Assembly (NCBI RefSeq): GCF_014336955.1
Contig: NZ_QRAI01000001.1
Span: 1,054,001 to 1,118,000, forward strand
DNA length: 64,000 nucleotides
Reading direction: 5' to 3'
Origin: Saccharophagus sp. K07
GTDB lineage: Bacteria; Pseudomonadota; Gammaproteobacteria; Pseudomonadales; Cellvibrionaceae
A model generated the notes under the pieces. The model had not been told where the DNA came from. It saw only the letters and a list, made by a program, of their open reading frames with translations, and ran no database searches. Positions within the stretch are counted from its first letter, which is position 1; every line of letters starts with the position of its first letter. Made by a program: the position numbers and the translations under genes. Below are positions 57,541-64,000 of the stretch, piece by piece.

Positions 57541-57636
57541 ATGCAAGACTATGTAGAAGAACTCTTGGAAGATCTGAACTATCTGGGGGAAGAGCTGGAT
57601 CTGGATGAAGAGCTGGACGAGTTTGTTGAGGTGTAG
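57541..57636 (+). CDS. Predicted acidic micro-protein, 31 residues
   Basis: ATG 57541 has a good SD (TAGGAG, spacing seven) and opens 31 codons ending TAG at 57634. The product is exceptionally acidic: 14 of 31 residues are Asp or Glu (EELLEDL, EELDLDEELDEFVEV). No basic residue is present. It is too short for database confidence, and nothing about its function is known; it may be a small regulator, a charged DNA/RNA mimic or a leader. It lies between tRNA-Asp and the coiled-coil gene, following the 16-bp duplicate repeats. Confidence 0.5.
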   Translation: MQDYVEELLEDLNYLGEELDLDEELDEFVEV

Positions 57637-57905
57637 TCCTAGCTCTCTCGCCGCTCTGATCGTTAGTTTGTCCTCAGTTATCCCTTTTCTTTTGCCATCT
57701 CTGTTCTATCTTTAATTCAATTGGTACTGCCATTTGGGCAGTATTTGGCGTGGCTCCGCCGTCGTTCTCCACTGTGACGTCCCTACAACTTTGTGTTGTG
57801 GTTTCGCTTCACTCTGTAGTTTCGTCGGATTTCGGGCTACTCTATGGCGCATTTCGCTGGCATCCCTGCGTCTCCTAACACAAGCGTCAAACAAGACCGG
57901 ACATC
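57637..57905 (+). other. 269-base untranslated spacer with hairpin
   Basis: No gene is seen. TACTGCC (57725-57731) and GGCAGTA (57737-57743) form a stem followed by TTT, a possible terminator for the micro-ORF. The rest, up to the coiled-coil gene, has short imperfect palindromes and the string CCTAACACAAGCG near its end that recalls integron-type recombination sites, but not convincingly. The next gene has no Shine-Dalgarno in front of it. Confidence 0.4.
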
Positions 57906-59252
57906 ATGTTTTTACTCGATACGGAAAAAGCACAAGCCGTTCTGTTCTTTGGCAGAGAAGGCATTTCGAAGGAGCTTCTTTATCCGGAATTGGAGGCGTT
58001 GCTCGACGGTTTCGTCCCTTTGGTGGAATGGGCCAACACCAAACAGCGCGGGGTCTACGTCGAATTCAATCACCAGTTCATAGTTACCGCCGCAGTATTT
58101 TTTACCATAGGGTTTGATGCGCGCGGGGCGATTGAATCTGGTTGGAATCTCCCACTTCAGGATCTGGCGCGTACTACGACCAAAGGCCCCGATCTGGGTG
58201 CCGGTCCCATCCGCATTGCCTGCGCCAGCCAATGTCCTATCGCGTATTTCAAAGATTGGCTGTGGGACCCGGATCTGAACGCCGAAGGGCCCCATTTCAA
58301 ACAAATTCTGCGCTCTCTCAAACGCAATCGTTTGGGGGTGCACTTCAGTCCATCGCGCAAAGCTGAAGCAGTTTCGGGTTTGTCCGCCGAAGAAGCTCAA
58401 CGTCTCGAGCTGCATCTCAGCCAGCAATTCAGCAAACAATATGAAGCCGCTCTGCGCGAGCAGATGACGCAATTGCTGGAAAGTCAGCGCCAGCGCATCG
58501 CCAGCATGATGAGCGACAAAGATCAGGCGATGCAGTCGCTGCGCAGTGAATATGAACAACGCCTTGAGGCTCTGCACAAGCGCCTGGAAGAGAGTGACGC
58601 TAAGCGCCAAGTGTTGGAAGGCAGCAATCAGGAGCTGCGCCAGACCATTGAAGGGCAGCAGCAGAAGATCGAAGGTTTGCGCGATTATTACGAACACAAG
58701 CTGCAGCGTGTGCAAGGGACCAGCAGTGAGACCTTGGACGCCGTGCGCGCCCGTCTGGATGCGGAGATACAGAACAAAGTCCGCACCGCCACCGCCGAAT
58801 TAAACGAGCTGCTGAAAATTAAAGAGCTGGAGTTGCAGTACCACAAAGAACACCAGGAGCAGCTGCAGCAGGAAATTCAACGGTTGCGCCGCGAGCATCA
58901 GATGTCGCTGGCCAACAGCGGTGACTTGCTGCTGGAACGTATGAGTCAGAAAGGCGTGAACTTTGTGACTTATCAGCCGGGCGCGGGCCATATCACCATT
59001 CCTTATTCGGAAATGTCCCTGTTCCTGGAAAATCCACCTGCTTTTACCGCCGCTTATTGCGGCGTCAGTGAGGCGCAGTATCTTGCCTGGTTGAAGCACT
59101 ATCAAACTCCGGTCTGTTGTGCGACGGATGAACAGGGCGAAATGTGCTGCGCAAATCTGACACGGATAACCAATCCGGCGGAATTTACGCCCGGTGAGAG
59201 CGACCTGTGCGATCTGCACAGGCGCAATCAGCGCAAACTCAAAGCCATTTAA
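57906..59252 (+). CDS. Conserved coiled-coil protein with C-terminal Cys motifs
   Basis: The 448-residue protein has an N-terminal globular domain (1-155), a long coiled coil (about 165-345) and a C-terminal domain with several cysteines (PVCCATDEQGEMCCAN and SDLCDLHRRNQ), which may bind zinc. Close relatives are widespread in pseudomonads and sometimes annotated as chromosome-partitioning ParA, but no P-loop is present in this sequence, so that name is not supported. Function unknown. The ATG at 57906 has no visible SD; the N-terminus (MFLLDTEKAQAVLFFGREG) matches relatives. The PLP enzyme gene begins 16 bases after the stop. Confidence 0.7.
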   Translation: MFLLDTEKAQAVLFFGREGISKELLYPELEALLDGFVPLVEWANTKQRGVYVEFNHQFIVTAAVFFTIGFDARGAIESGWNLPLQDLARTTTKGPDLGAGPIRIACASQCPIAYFKDWLWDPDLNAEGPHFKQILRSLKRNRLGVHFSPSRKAEAVSGLSAEEAQRLELHLSQQFSKQYEAALREQMTQLLESQRQRIASMMSDKDQAMQSLRSEYEQRLEALHKRLEESDAKRQVLEGSNQELRQTIEGQQQKIEGLRDYYEHKLQRVQGTSSETLDAVRARLDAEIQNKVRTATAELNELLKIKELELQYHKEHQEQLQQEIQRLRREHQMSLANSGDLLLERMSQKGVNFVTYQPGAGHITIPYSEMSLFLENPPAFTAAYCGVSEAQYLAWLKHYQTPVCCATDEQGEMCCANLTRITNPAEFTPGESDLCDLHRRNQRKLKAI

Positions 59253-59267
59253 CCTATTTCCTTTCCA

Positions 59268-60227
59268 ATGCTGCCACCGAATTGGCGGCGATTGCCGCTT
59301 GCCACCGTTGCCTCCCTTGCTCCTGTGCAAAAACTGGAATGGGGGCTGGCTCGGGCATCTGGTATCGAAGTGGCGGTCAAACGCGAAGATCTTCTCCATC
59401 CTCAGCTTGGTGGCAACAAGTTCTATAAGCTCGCGGGTCATCTTGATGCTGCAGAGGAGTCGGGCGCTGCCCGTCTGCTGAGTTTTGGTGGGGCCTTTTC
59501 CAACCACTTGTATGCCTTGGCAGCCGCTGGCGCGGCTTTGGGTGTGCCAACGGTCGGCATAGTCCGAGGTGAGCGACCATCCGTTTTAAGCCCGACTTTG
59601 CAGGATGCTCAGAACATGGGAATGGAGCTGCGGTTTGTTTCCCGAGCGGACTATCGGCAAAAAACTGACCCGGTCTGGCTGGCCCGACTGCAGCAAGATT
59701 TTCCTGGCACTTACATCGTTCCTGAAGGTGGGGGTGGCCTTGCTGGTGCGGCAGGTTGTCGAGCCTGGGGAGCTGCCGCTATAGCGCTCTCGCCCTGGAC
59801 CCCAGACTGGATCTGCCTAGCCGCGGGTACGGGAAGCTCGACGGCGGGAGTGCTGGCGAGCGAAACGGGCGTGCCGGTATGCGCAGTCTTGACGCTAAAA
59901 GGGGGCGAAACCGAGGTCTCCGCCATGAAAGCCGGAATTATTGCTCAAGCTGAGCGCCTGACCAGCCAAGATTGCGCCTGTTTGCCGTCATTGTTGCTGG
60001 AGAGCAACTATCATTGTGGAGGGTATGCGCGGTTTCCGTCGGGATTGCGTCAATTCGCAATGGAGTTTGAAGCGGAAACCGGCGTGCCTTTGGACCCGGT
60101 TTATACAGCCAAGGTGTTTTGGGCGATAGCCCAAAAAGCGCAAGCAGGGCATTGGCAGCCGGGAACACGAATCCTGGTTCTCCATAGTGGCGGCCTTCAG
60201 GGACGGCGGGGGTTTTCCGGTCTCTGA
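59268..60227 (+). CDS. PLP-dependent enzyme of the ACC deaminase / D-cysteine desulfhydrase family
   Basis: The 319-residue protein has the PLP lysine in HPQLGGNKFYKLAG and the FGGAFSNHLYALAAAG and GTGSSTAG motifs of the tryptophan-synthase-beta fold family that includes 1-aminocyclopropane-1-carboxylate deaminase and D-cysteine desulfhydrase. The substrate cannot be chosen by eye; D-cysteine desulfhydrase-like is more common in this group. Follows the coiled-coil gene closely. ATG 59268 has a plausible upstream SD (TTTCC ... weak), so start uncertain. Confidence 0.82.
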   Translation: MLPPNWRRLPLATVASLAPVQKLEWGLARASGIEVAVKREDLLHPQLGGNKFYKLAGHLDAAEESGAARLLSFGGAFSNHLYALAAAGAALGVPTVGIVRGERPSVLSPTLQDAQNMGMELRFVSRADYRQKTDPVWLARLQQDFPGTYIVPEGGGGLAGAAGCRAWGAAAIALSPWTPDWICLAAGTGSSTAGVLASETGVPVCAVLTLKGGETEVSAMKAGIIAQAERLTSQDCACLPSLLLESNYHCGGYARFPSGLRQFAMEFEAETGVPLDPVYTAKVFWAIAQKAQAGHWQPGTRILVLHSGGLQGRRGFSGL

Positions 60228-60259
60228 GCCAAGCATGGAGCCGTTATACGGTCGTACCT

Positions 60260-61381
60260 ATGCACGCTCAAACGATCCCTACACAACCGAATCAATGGAA
60301 TTTGTTGCCGATTGCGCAGACGTTTGTCCCTCTCAACGCGCTTAAACCACACTATCTGGAATTTCTGCTGGAACAGGGCCAGGTGGAATACCTGTACGCC
60401 GGCCAGCAAGTCTTTCGGCGGGGTGTGTGTGATTACCGCCATGTCTATTTGCTCAACGGTCGCATTCGCCTTGAGTACTCATCCGGTTACAGCGAGAGCG
60501 TCGCTGCCAAAGACAGTTTTTTCCCCCTCGCCAATGAAATGCCACGCCCGTGTGATGGCATAGCGGAAACGGATTGTGCGGTTTTGAAATTGGATTCCGA
60601 GCGCTTGGATCGCATTTTGAGCTGGAGTCAGATTTCGGACTATTTACTCAGCGAGTTGAGTGTAGAACGCGATTACGACGAGGATATCGGCTGGATCAAA
60701 ACCGTTCTGGATTCCAACCTGTTTTACAAAGTCCCGCCGGTAAATGCTGAACGCATTCTCGATCGTATGACGCCCCAGGTGGTATTGGCCGGTGAAGTCA
60801 TTTTGCGCCAGGGTGAAATCGGCAACTGCTGTTACTTCATCAAAGAAGGGGCAGCCCGAGTCACCAGACGCAATGACAAAGGTCAGGAGCAGCATCTGGC
60901 GGATATAGGTGTGGGACGTTGCTTTGGTGAGGATGCCTTGGTGTACGAGACTCTGCGCAATGCGACCGTCACCATGGCAACCGACGGCGTCCTGATGCGC
61001 CTGGAGAAAAACGACTTCAAATTGTTGTTGCTGGAACCGCAAGTAGAAGAGGCCAGCGAGGAAGATTGTCAGGGCTTTGCTGACACTCCGGTCTATATAG
61101 ACGTGCGCGCGGAAAGCGAATATGACGCAGGCCATTTATTGCTCGCCGCCAATATACCCCTCGGCTTGTTGAGCCTGAAAAAACGTTTATTGCGCCTGGA
61201 TGTGCCCTATGTGTTTTATTGTGATACCGGAAGACGCAGCCGCGCTGCCGCTTATTTACTGGGCAAACAGGGTTACAACACCTTTGCCTTAAAAGGTGGT
61301 TTGATCGGTGCGGGGATGCAATATCAATTGATCAGCGATACCAGCTACATCCTGCGTGACGGCAAAGTTGAGCGGGTTTAA
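60260..61381 (+). CDS. cNMP-binding domain / rhodanese fusion protein
   Basis: The 373-residue protein has a divergent N-terminal CNB-like domain (about 25-140), a second, better one (about 145-260; VILRQGEIGNCCYFIKEGAARVTRR and CFGEDALVYETLRNATVTM), and a C-terminal rhodanese domain (270-350) with active-site Cys in FYCDTGRRSRAAAYLL. No helix-turn-helix is seen, so it is not a CRP-type transcription factor. It may couple cyclic-nucleotide binding with sulfur transfer; function unknown. It begins 32 bases after the PLP enzyme gene. Confidence 0.78.
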   Translation: MHAQTIPTQPNQWNLLPIAQTFVPLNALKPHYLEFLLEQGQVEYLYAGQQVFRRGVCDYRHVYLLNGRIRLEYSSGYSESVAAKDSFFPLANEMPRPCDGIAETDCAVLKLDSERLDRILSWSQISDYLLSELSVERDYDEDIGWIKTVLDSNLFYKVPPVNAERILDRMTPQVVLAGEVILRQGEIGNCCYFIKEGAARVTRRNDKGQEQHLADIGVGRCFGEDALVYETLRNATVTMATDGVLMRLEKNDFKLLLLEPQVEEASEEDCQGFADTPVYIDVRAESEYDAGHLLLAANIPLGLLSLKKRLLRLDVPYVFYCDTGRRSRAAAYLLGKQGYNTFALKGGLIGAGMQYQLISDTSYILRDGKVERV

Positions 61382-61404
61382 CAGCAAGCTAGAGCGGGTT
61401 TAAT

Positions 61405-62295
61405 TTATGGGTCGGTTAACAAGGCTTCCCGTGCTCGGTCCGGCCAATCATCCGGCACTACCATTAAACGCCGCTCGCTGAATTTATGTTGCAGCATTAA
61501 AACCTGAGTTAGCGGTGCAGCGTGAAGATCAAGGATTTCCTTCCGGTTGCGAATTTCCCCCGTTAATTCATCTGCGCCGCCAAGCCAGCGCGATTTGGTG
61601 AGCACTATCCATTCATTATTGATGTATTCGGGTGCCTGTGATCGGGTAAGCCAGTGGCTTGCTGTGCTATGCGTGGCAATTCCTGGAGGAAGCGGCAGTT
61701 CTTCGGAGCAGGGATGGAATAACACGCCTTTGACCCAAAACACCGGGTCTATAGGTCGAGCGAAATCGAGCGCATGGCTGAGCGGTAATTGGTGATCGCG
61801 CAAATGCGCCAGTTTTCTATCCAGCCGGTCGGCCAGGCCCGGTCCTATCCAATGGGGGCCATTGGCGTCCGCCACGCCGAGATAAAACTTTACCGCCGTC
61901 TCCAAATGCAGAACGCGTTCATTCTGTTTGAGCAGAAAATCTAATTCACCCAGAGTCACCTTCTGGCCTTTGATGGACTGGTAGATCGGATAGTTGTGCT
62001 CCAGAACAGTCAAGCGCGGTTCGGGTGAGTGCAACAGGTAAAACAGAATCAAGCGTTCGAAGTAGTGACCCAACCGCCGGTTGAGGTAAGCCGCCATAAA
62101 TTCTTCCAGCGCATGGGGCTCGCGTTCGAGCTGCTTGAGCCAAGTGCTGAGTACTTCTGGAGATTGGCTAGGGGCAAATCTCTGGAAGGGTGGGAGGGAC
62201 AACAACAGATCAAATGGCGGCGCAAGGGTCCAGCACAGGTCTTTGACCAGCGGGTGGCGAAAGTCTGTAGGGGTGGGGTGTGTTTGGGCTTGCAG
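61405..62295 (-). CDS. DUF1853 protein, apparent CTG start
   Basis: The 297-residue protein shows the DUF1853 core: VTLGELDFLLKQNERVLHLETAVKFYLG and WVKGVLFHPC. It is suspected to be nuclease-like; function unknown. Homologous N-terminal sequence (TDFRHPLVKDLCWTLAPPFDLLLSLPP) is present upstream of the first standard start (TTG at 62205). In that frame no ATG/GTG/TTG exists before a stop, but CTG at 62295 lies eight bases after a perfect SD AAGGAG (62309-62304). I therefore place the start there. It is divergent from nadK, the same partner as in Pseudomonas. Confidence 0.8.
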   Translation of the reverse strand: MQAQTHPTPTDFRHPLVKDLCWTLAPPFDLLLSLPPFQRFAPSQSPEVLSTWLKQLEREPHALEEFMAAYLNRRLGHYFERLILFYLLHSPEPRLTVLEHNYPIYQSIKGQKVTLGELDFLLKQNERVLHLETAVKFYLGVADANGPHWIGPGLADRLDRKLAHLRDHQLPLSHALDFARPIDPVFWVKGVLFHPCSEELPLPPGIATHSTASHWLTRSQAPEYINNEWIVLTKSRWLGGADELTGEIRNRKEILDLHAAPLTQVLMLQHKFSERRLMVVPDDWPDRAREALLTDP

Positions 62296-62303
62296 AGCGG
62301 GAT

Positions 62304-62309
62304 CTCCTT
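62304..62309 (-). promoter_or_regulatory. Perfect Shine-Dalgarno before an apparent CTG start
   Basis: AAGGAG on the minus strand, with an eight-base spacer to CTG at 62295-62293, decides the start of the DUF1853 gene. No ATG, GTG or TTG occurs in the correct frame nearby. Confidence 0.7.
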
Positions 62310-62429
62310 GTTACTTCTTTACCTGAACTGGCTAGTTGGAAAGAGCTGTTTACCTGGATCAACGCGGTTTACCTGGATAGGACTGCGGCATTTCCGGATA
62401 ATAGGCGTTTTCGTTCGCGGAAACACGGT

Positions 62430-63317
62430 ATGAGCCAATTCAAAAAGATCGGCCTCGTAGGGCGCCTCGGTAGCGAGGCTGCGTACTATTCACTGCAACG
62501 TCTCATTCTGTTTCTGCAAAAACAGGGTGTGGAGATTTTCCTTGATGAGGAAACTGCCGCATCCGCTCCTGTCACCAAACTGCCGCGCCTGGAGCGCGAC
62601 GCGCTCGCGGATCAATGCGATTTGGTCATAGTCGTCGGCGGCGACGGCAGCTTGTTGAGCACGGCGCGCAGCATGTGTCGCACGGGAGTGCCGTTGCTGG
62701 GGATTAACCGCGGACGCCTGGGATTTCTCACCGACATATTGCCGGAGGAAATCGAGCGCAAAGTCGGCGCGGTATTGGAAGGTCGATACATTTCTGAAAG
62801 CCGCTTTTTACTGGATTGCCATGTGTATCGCGGCGGTCAGCTGATGAGTTCGGGCACAGCCTTGAACGATGTGGTGCTGCACCCCGGCGAATACATCCGC
62901 ATGATCGAGTTTGAACTCTACATAGATAAAGAATTTGTTTACCGTCAGCGCTCTGACGGTTTGATTATCTCCACCCCCACGGGCTCCACTGCTTATGCTC
63001 TCAGCGTCGGTGGGCCGATTATGCATCCCGGTCTGGATGCGATAGTTGTAGTGCCGCTTAATCCCCACACTCTCAGCAGTCGTCCTATAGTTGTACATGG
63101 TGACGCCGAAATACGCGTTGTTGTCGGCGACCAACGCGATATTCGGCCTCACGTCACTTGCGATGGGCAAACTCACCAGGTTACGACGGTGGACGATGAA
63201 ATTGTGGTGCGTAAAAAACCGGAAAAGCTGTGTCTTATCCATCCAGAGGATCACGACTTCTACGAAATTTGCCGCAACAAGCTCGGTTGGGCTTCTCATT
63301 CCGGTAACGGGTATTGA
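62430..63317 (+). CDS. nadK: NAD+ kinase
   Basis: NadK phosphorylates NAD to NADP. The 295-residue protein has the GGDGS motif at 70-74, the ND dyad at 146-147 (ALNDVVLH), and the conserved SDGLIISTPTGSTAYALSVGGPIMHP. Length is normal. ATG 62430 is chosen over the upstream frame (62280), which lacks family homology. The next gene starts nine bases after the stop; order as in pseudomonads. Confidence 0.97.
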   Translation: MSQFKKIGLVGRLGSEAAYYSLQRLILFLQKQGVEIFLDEETAASAPVTKLPRLERDALADQCDLVIVVGGDGSLLSTARSMCRTGVPLLGINRGRLGFLTDILPEEIERKVGAVLEGRYISESRFLLDCHVYRGGQLMSSGTALNDVVLHPGEYIRMIEFELYIDKEFVYRQRSDGLIISTPTGSTAYALSVGGPIMHPGLDAIVVVPLNPHTLSSRPIVVHGDAEIRVVVGDQRDIRPHVTCDGQTHQVTTVDDEIVVRKKPEKLCLIHPEDHDFYEICRNKLGWASHSGNGY

Positions 63318-63326
63318 GGATCGACC

Positions 63327-64000
63327 ATGACCGGACAAGAGCGGGTGTGGCGGGGGTACGACATCATTGGTGATGTGCACGGCTGTGCTTTCACTCTTGA
63401 AAAACTGCTGCACAAATTGGGTTATGAACGCGTTAATGGGGTGTACCAGCACCCGGAGCGGCAGGCGATTTTTGTTGGCGATATAGTCGATCGCGGGCCG
63501 CATATCCGCGAAGCGTTACATCTTGTAAAAGCCATGACCGATGCGGGAGTTGCCCGCTGCGTCATGGGTAATCACGAATTCAATGCCATCTGTTACACCA
63601 CTCCAGCGCCTCCCGAAACGGGCCAGACGCACGTCCGCGCCCATACCCAGCGGCACAACCGCCTAATCGCCGAAACACTTGCGCAACTCGCCGCTTACCC
63701 CGAGGAGTGGCGCATGTTTTTGGAATGGTTCAAGACTTTGCCGCTCTTTCTCGAACTGCCCGGGTTTCGCGTGGTGCATGCCTGTTGGGATCATAAGTTG
63801 ATCGATGAATACAAAAGTCGTTATGGCAGCGGTTTGTTTCGCGAAGAGTTGATCGTAGAGTCCATGGACTCCAATAGTTTTGCCGGCAGAGTTTTTGATC
63901 GTCTGACCCGGGGAACGGGAATTCCTCTGCCAGAGGGGACCACGATCATAGGACGGGATGGATACGTGCGTGATTCCTTCCGCACCAAGTTCTGGGCGGA
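63327..64000 (+). CDS. Calcineurin-like metallophosphoesterase, truncated by the window end
   Basis: The frame from ATG 63327 stays open to the end of the window. It encodes the start of a PPP/MPE-fold phosphoesterase: GDVHGCAFTLEKLLHKLGY, FVGDIVDRGPHIREAL and MGNHEFNA, followed by an HACWDH histidine. The dinuclear-metal residues are therefore present. It is downstream of nadK with nine bases between, probably in one operon. In Pseudomonas a similar phosphoesterase follows nadK. The C-terminal part is not available. Confidence 0.85.
   Translation, partial: MTGQERVWRGYDIIGDVHGCAFTLEKLLHKLGYERVNGVYQHPERQAIFVGDIVDRGPHIREALHLVKAMTDAGVARCVMGNHEFNAICYTTPAPPETGQTHVRAHTQRHNRLIAETLAQLAAYPEEWRMFLEWFKTLPLFLELPGFRVVHACWDHKLIDEYKSRYGSGLFREELIVESMDSNSFAGRVFDRLTRGTGIPLPEGTTIIGRDGYVRDSFRTKFWA

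Noticed and set aside
57740-57905. Integron attC site
   Set aside because: CCTAAC and AACAAG strings are suggestive but core-site spacing and complementarity do not hold by eye and no integrase is present; retained only as a low-interest note.
57712-58117. Open frames on both strands over the spacer and the start of the coiled-coil gene
   Set aside because: Arg-rich or low-quality translations; the real gene is the frame from 57906 with a family-like N-terminus.

Overview
The window looks like chromosomal DNA of a free-living, polarly flagellated, plant-polysaccharide-degrading gammaproteobacterium, most like Cellvibrio and relatives (Cellvibrionaceae). This is an inference from three things: Pseudomonas-type gene orders (fliS-fliT/fleP-fleQ; leuC-leuD-leuB-asd-fimV-truA; DUF1853-nadK-phosphoesterase), a compact beta-mannan utilisation locus, and many housekeeping genes with gammaproteobacterial architecture. 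No phage, insertion sequence, plasmid gene or CRISPR array was found. Almost everything is core or conserved-hypothetical sequence, so the unusual signals are small.

Layout. 1-2.8 kb: end of a flagellar cluster (fliS, a fliT/fleP-like chaperone, the master activator fleQ). 3.0-6.4 kb: yceH, then a compact three-gene group (secreted trypsin-like protease, FHA-domain membrane protein, DUF4156 lipoprotein). 6.4-12.4 kb: htpG behind a near-consensus heat-shock promoter, gpsA, a DUF4389 protein, sixA, a hydrolase and a DUF4892/OmpA-like protein. 12.4-18.2 kb: folE, prmB, aroC, an unknown cysteine-rich exported protein, an outer-membrane barrel and a LysR regulator. 18.3-27.1 kb: leuC-leuD-leuB-asd-fimV-truA. 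27.3-34.2 kb: small membrane proteins, metH, nfuA (with an IscR-like site), a DAHP synthase and tRNA-Pro(CGG). 34.4-39.5 kb: mannan locus with an AGE-fold protein, a LacI repressor and operator, a GH130 phosphorylase, the remnant of a cellobiose/mannobiose 2-epimerase gene and a lipid-anchored GH5 mannanase. 39.5-45.3 kb: pseudouridine synthase, peptidase-like hydrolase, rhodanese, an overlapping rsmC-rsuA-folD set, and a tRNA-Pro/Arg/His operon. 45.5-51.2 kb: rmlA-rmlC-rmlD-epimerase-ugd-rmlB, supplying dTDP-rhamnose and uronic-acid nucleotide sugars. 51.2-57.0 kb: cmoA-cmoB, a receiver/TPR protein paired with a small kinase, and a membrane sensor kinase. 57.1-64 kb: tRNA-Val/Asp, a tiny acidic ORF behind an exact 16-bp tandem repeat, a coiled-coil protein, a PLP enzyme, a cNMP-binding/rhodanese fusion, DUF1853 (apparent CTG start), nadK and a truncated phosphoesterase.

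How genes work together. The mannan locus would cut mannan at the cell surface (GH5), epimerise mannobiose to mannosyl-glucose and phosphorolyse it (GH130). Here the epimerase step is represented only by a C-terminal remnant, so the local pathway looks broken or completed from elsewhere. The rml/ugd cluster makes surface-polysaccharide precursors but has no glycosyltransferases of its own. The small features I think most deserve a second look are the epimerase remnant, non-ATG starts with good Shine-Dalgarno sequences (CTG for DUF1853, ATT for the pseudouridine synthase), the IscR-like palindrome at nfuA, the GCCGGAA cluster before the TPR response regulator, the protease-FHA-lipoprotein operon, and the acidic micro-ORF with its duplicated leader.
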